A stretch of 15,295 nucleotides of DNA, from NCBI GenBank assembly GCA_014378085.1, contig JACMOJ010000171.1, positions 1-15,295 of the forward strand, written 5' to 3'. The notes below the pieces were generated by a model. The model was not told the DNA's origin. It was given only the letters and a program-made list of their open reading frames with translations, and searched no databases. Positions 13,718-15,295 of this stretch are shown piece by piece. Origin of the DNA: Burkholderiales bacterium (GTDB lineage Bacteria; Pseudomonadota; Gammaproteobacteria; Burkholderiales; Usitatibacteraceae). The first letter of the stretch is position 1; each line of letters opens with the position of its first letter. Position numbers and translations under genes: made by a program.

Positions 13718-14983
13718 ATGCCGTTGACCTTAGCTCTGTACCACGCCCTCGTTGACGCACTTACGGTCATACTGCCGTTGACGTCGCCCGCCGATATTGG
13801 GCTCAAGCGCTACTTTAAGGAACATCCGAAGCTTGGCTTGCGCGACCGCGCCTTCATTTCCGAGACCGTCTATAGCGTGCTGCGTCATCGCCGCTTCATT
13901 GAGCATGTCGTCACTGACGGCTCGCCGCGTCGTATGGCGCTGGTTGCGCTTACCCGATTTATGGGCATTAGCGTGCGCGATCTGCATACCGTGCTGCGCG
14001 GTGGTGATGAAGCGTGGCTTGCGCTACTTAAAGCGAAAAAACTTGATAACCTCGCAATTGGCATTGAAGCAGACCTGCCGGATTGGTTGATTAAGCGCTT
14101 GCGCGACGCAGGCATGACCGATGCCAAGATCATTGATTTTGGCCATTCGATGATGAACCCTGCGCCACTCGACCTGCGGGTAAATAGCACCAAGGCCAAG
14201 CGTGATGCGGTGCTCAAGCAACTGCAGCAGGAAGGTTTGAAGGCAACCGCGACACCGCATTCGCCCCTGGGCATTCGGTTGGATGAAAAGCCCTCACTGA
14301 CAAAACACGCCGCGTTCATCGAAGGCTTTATCGAAGTACAAGATGAGGGCTCCCAACTACTGGGGCTTATTGTCGAAGCCAAGCGCGGCGAGATGGTGGT
14401 GGATTTCTGCGCTGGCGCTGGCGGCAAATCGCTGCTGATCGCCGCACAAATGGCCTCGGCAGGACGGGTATATGCGTTTGATGTGTCCGAAAAGCGCCTC
14501 ACTAACCTTGCGCCCCGACTGAAACGTTCAGGTCTCTCAAACATCACGCCGCAGCGCATTGCGAGTGAAAAAGATACGAAGATTAAACGCCTCGCCGGCA
14601 AGATAGATCGCGTCTTGGTCGACGCGCCCTGTACCGGTTTCGGTACCCTGCGCCGCAACCCTGATCTTAAGTTCCGCCAAACCGATGAAGCCGTGGGTGA
14701 GCTGAACGTTAAGCAGGCTTCGATCCTCAACGCGGCGTCAAAGTTAGTCGCACCAGGTGGGCGTTTGGTGTACGCAACCTGCAGTGTGCTTCAGGAAGAG
14801 AACGAAAAGATTGTCGAAGCGTTCCTCGCCAAACACAGCGAATTCGAAGTGGTACCTATTGCGCAGGTGTTAAAGCGTTTGAAGGTCGATATAAAACAAA
14901 CAGATGAATATCTTCGCTTGTCGCCGAAGCTCCACAATACCGACGGGTTCTTTGCCGCCGTCATGCAGCGCGCTGCCAAGTAG
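13718..14983 (+). CDS. RsmB/NOP-family RNA (cytosine-C5) methyltransferase
   Basis: A SAM-dependent RNA m5C methyltransferase of 421 residues. An N-terminal NusB-like helical part (about 1-140: PADIGLKRYFKEHPKLGLRD, then ISETVYSVLRHRRF) is followed by the catalytic domain. That domain has the SAM motif VVDFCAGAGGKSLL (227-240), acidic AFDVSEKR (253-260), VDAPCTGFGTLRRNPDLKFR with Cys305, and YATCSVLQEENE with Cys355. Cys355 and Cys305 correspond to E. coli RsmB Cys375 (nucleophile) and Cys325, both offset by 20. RsmB methylates C967 of 16S rRNA. Betaproteobacteria can also carry a second RsmB/NOP paralogue, typically after purN and DUF3108 genes rather than beside fmt. From context this may be that paralogue, so I give no symbol. 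No Shine-Dalgarno sequence is evident. The next gene starts 14 bases after the stop. Confidence 0.92.
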   Translation: MPLTLALYHALVDALTVILPLTSPADIGLKRYFKEHPKLGLRDRAFISETVYSVLRHRRFIEHVVTDGSPRRMALVALTRFMGISVRDLHTVLRGGDEAWLALLKAKKLDNLAIGIEADLPDWLIKRLRDAGMTDAKIIDFGHSMMNPAPLDLRVNSTKAKRDAVLKQLQQEGLKATATPHSPLGIRLDEKPSLTKHAAFIEGFIEVQDEGSQLLGLIVEAKRGEMVVDFCAGAGGKSLLIAAQMASAGRVYAFDVSEKRLTNLAPRLKRSGLSNITPQRIASEKDTKIKRLAGKIDRVLVDAPCTGFGTLRRNPDLKFRQTDEAVGELNVKQASILNAASKLVAPGGRLVYATCSVLQEENEKIVEAFLAKHSEFEVVPIAQVLKRLKVDIKQTDEYLRLSPKLHNTDGFFAAVMQRAAK

Positions 14984-14997
14984 AGCCGCTGCAGTCA

Positions 14998-15295
14998 ATG
15001 TTTAGCGTTGACCCGGCAGTTGTTCTGAAGTCGTTAAGCTCGACACAAGGCCTTCTGCAACTTGCCGTATTGACGTCGGCCGCGCTACTCGCGTGGTTGG
15101 CCTCGCGACTTTTTCACAACAAATTTCCGGGCAACTTAGAGCCGGGTTTAGCCAAGATTGGCGCGGGCAGCGCCTATCGCATGGTCGCGCCGCTACTCCT
15201 GCTGGTGCTGGCCTGGTTGGGGCGATTTGCTTTGGCCAAGCTACAGCCGGTTCCCCTACTCAATATCGTCATCCCGCTGATCGCCGCATTTGCCG
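14998..15295 (+). CDS. N-terminus of a multi-TM protein, probably MscS-type channel (partial)
   Basis: An open frame starts at the ATG at 14998 and runs off the window after 99 residues. It begins MFSVDPAVVLKSL and has hydrophobic segments at about 17-36 (GLLQLAVLTSAALLAWLASR), 61-80 (MVAPLLLLVLAWLGRFALA) and 83-99. This spacing, with a basic loop between TM1 and TM2, resembles the N-terminal membrane paddles of larger MscS-family mechanosensitive channels, and such a gene is a plausible neighbour here. The pore and beta domains that would prove it lie outside the window. It starts 14 bases after the methyltransferase stop, so cotranscription is likely. Confidence 0.6.
   Translation, partial: MFSVDPAVVLKSLSSTQGLLQLAVLTSAALLAWLASRLFHNKFPGNLEPGLAKIGAGSAYRMVAPLLLLVLAWLGRFALAKLQPVPLLNIVIPLIAAFA

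Noticed and set aside
13885..14730. 281-codon open frame antisense to the RsmB/NOP methyltransferase gene
   Set aside because: It is fully contained in a well-supported gene. The Ser/Arg/Ala-rich translation is typical of the reverse strand of coding DNA.

Overview
The window looks like a chromosomal core region of a betaproteobacterium, most likely near the Burkholderiales. GC content is moderately high by eye. The gene order fits that group: dapA-bamC-metallo-hydrolase, an AI-2E-type permease divergent from purM, and purN followed by two DUF3108 genes, an RsmB/NOP methyltransferase and a membrane-channel gene. The assignment rests on remembered synteny and protein character, not on a database search.

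Layout. (1) 1-90: the last codons of an upstream gene and a clear intrinsic terminator. (2) 177-3148, minus strand: dapA (lysine/diaminopimelate synthesis), bamC (outer-membrane assembly lipoprotein), a terminator, then a YycJ/WalJ-like metallo-beta-lactamase-fold gene. The dapA leader carries about seven copies of an 11-bp tandem repeat. (3) 3531-5970, plus strand: kynU (kynureninase) and nadA (quinolinate synthase) 7 bp apart, read from an extended -10 promoter that sits almost on the kynU start codon. (4) 5971-7532: a repeat-rich spacer, then a small protein with two copies of an alpha-helical 'GP..V..A' module, then a two-TM HAMP receptor with no output domain. This is the least understood part of the window. 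(5) 7565-8695, minus strand: AI-2E/PerM-type permease. (6) 8871-12706, plus strand: purM, purN, and two paralogous DUF3108 envelope proteins. (7) 12707-13717: about 1 kb with no intact gene. I read it as a decayed insertion sequence whose transposase survives in pieces in all three minus-strand frames, bounded by diverged inverted repeats. (8) 13718 to the end: an RsmB/NOP RNA methyltransferase and the start of a multi-TM protein, probably an MscS-type channel.

How the genes fit together. Most are housekeeping: lysine and cell-wall precursor synthesis, outer-membrane assembly, NAD precursor synthesis, two steps of purine synthesis and rRNA methylation. The parts that repay a second look are the two-gene HAMP/tandem-module set, the kynU-nadA pairing, the near-leaderless promoters, the two 11-bp repeat tracts, a promoter sequence shared by kynU and the methyltransferase gene, and the broken insertion sequence.
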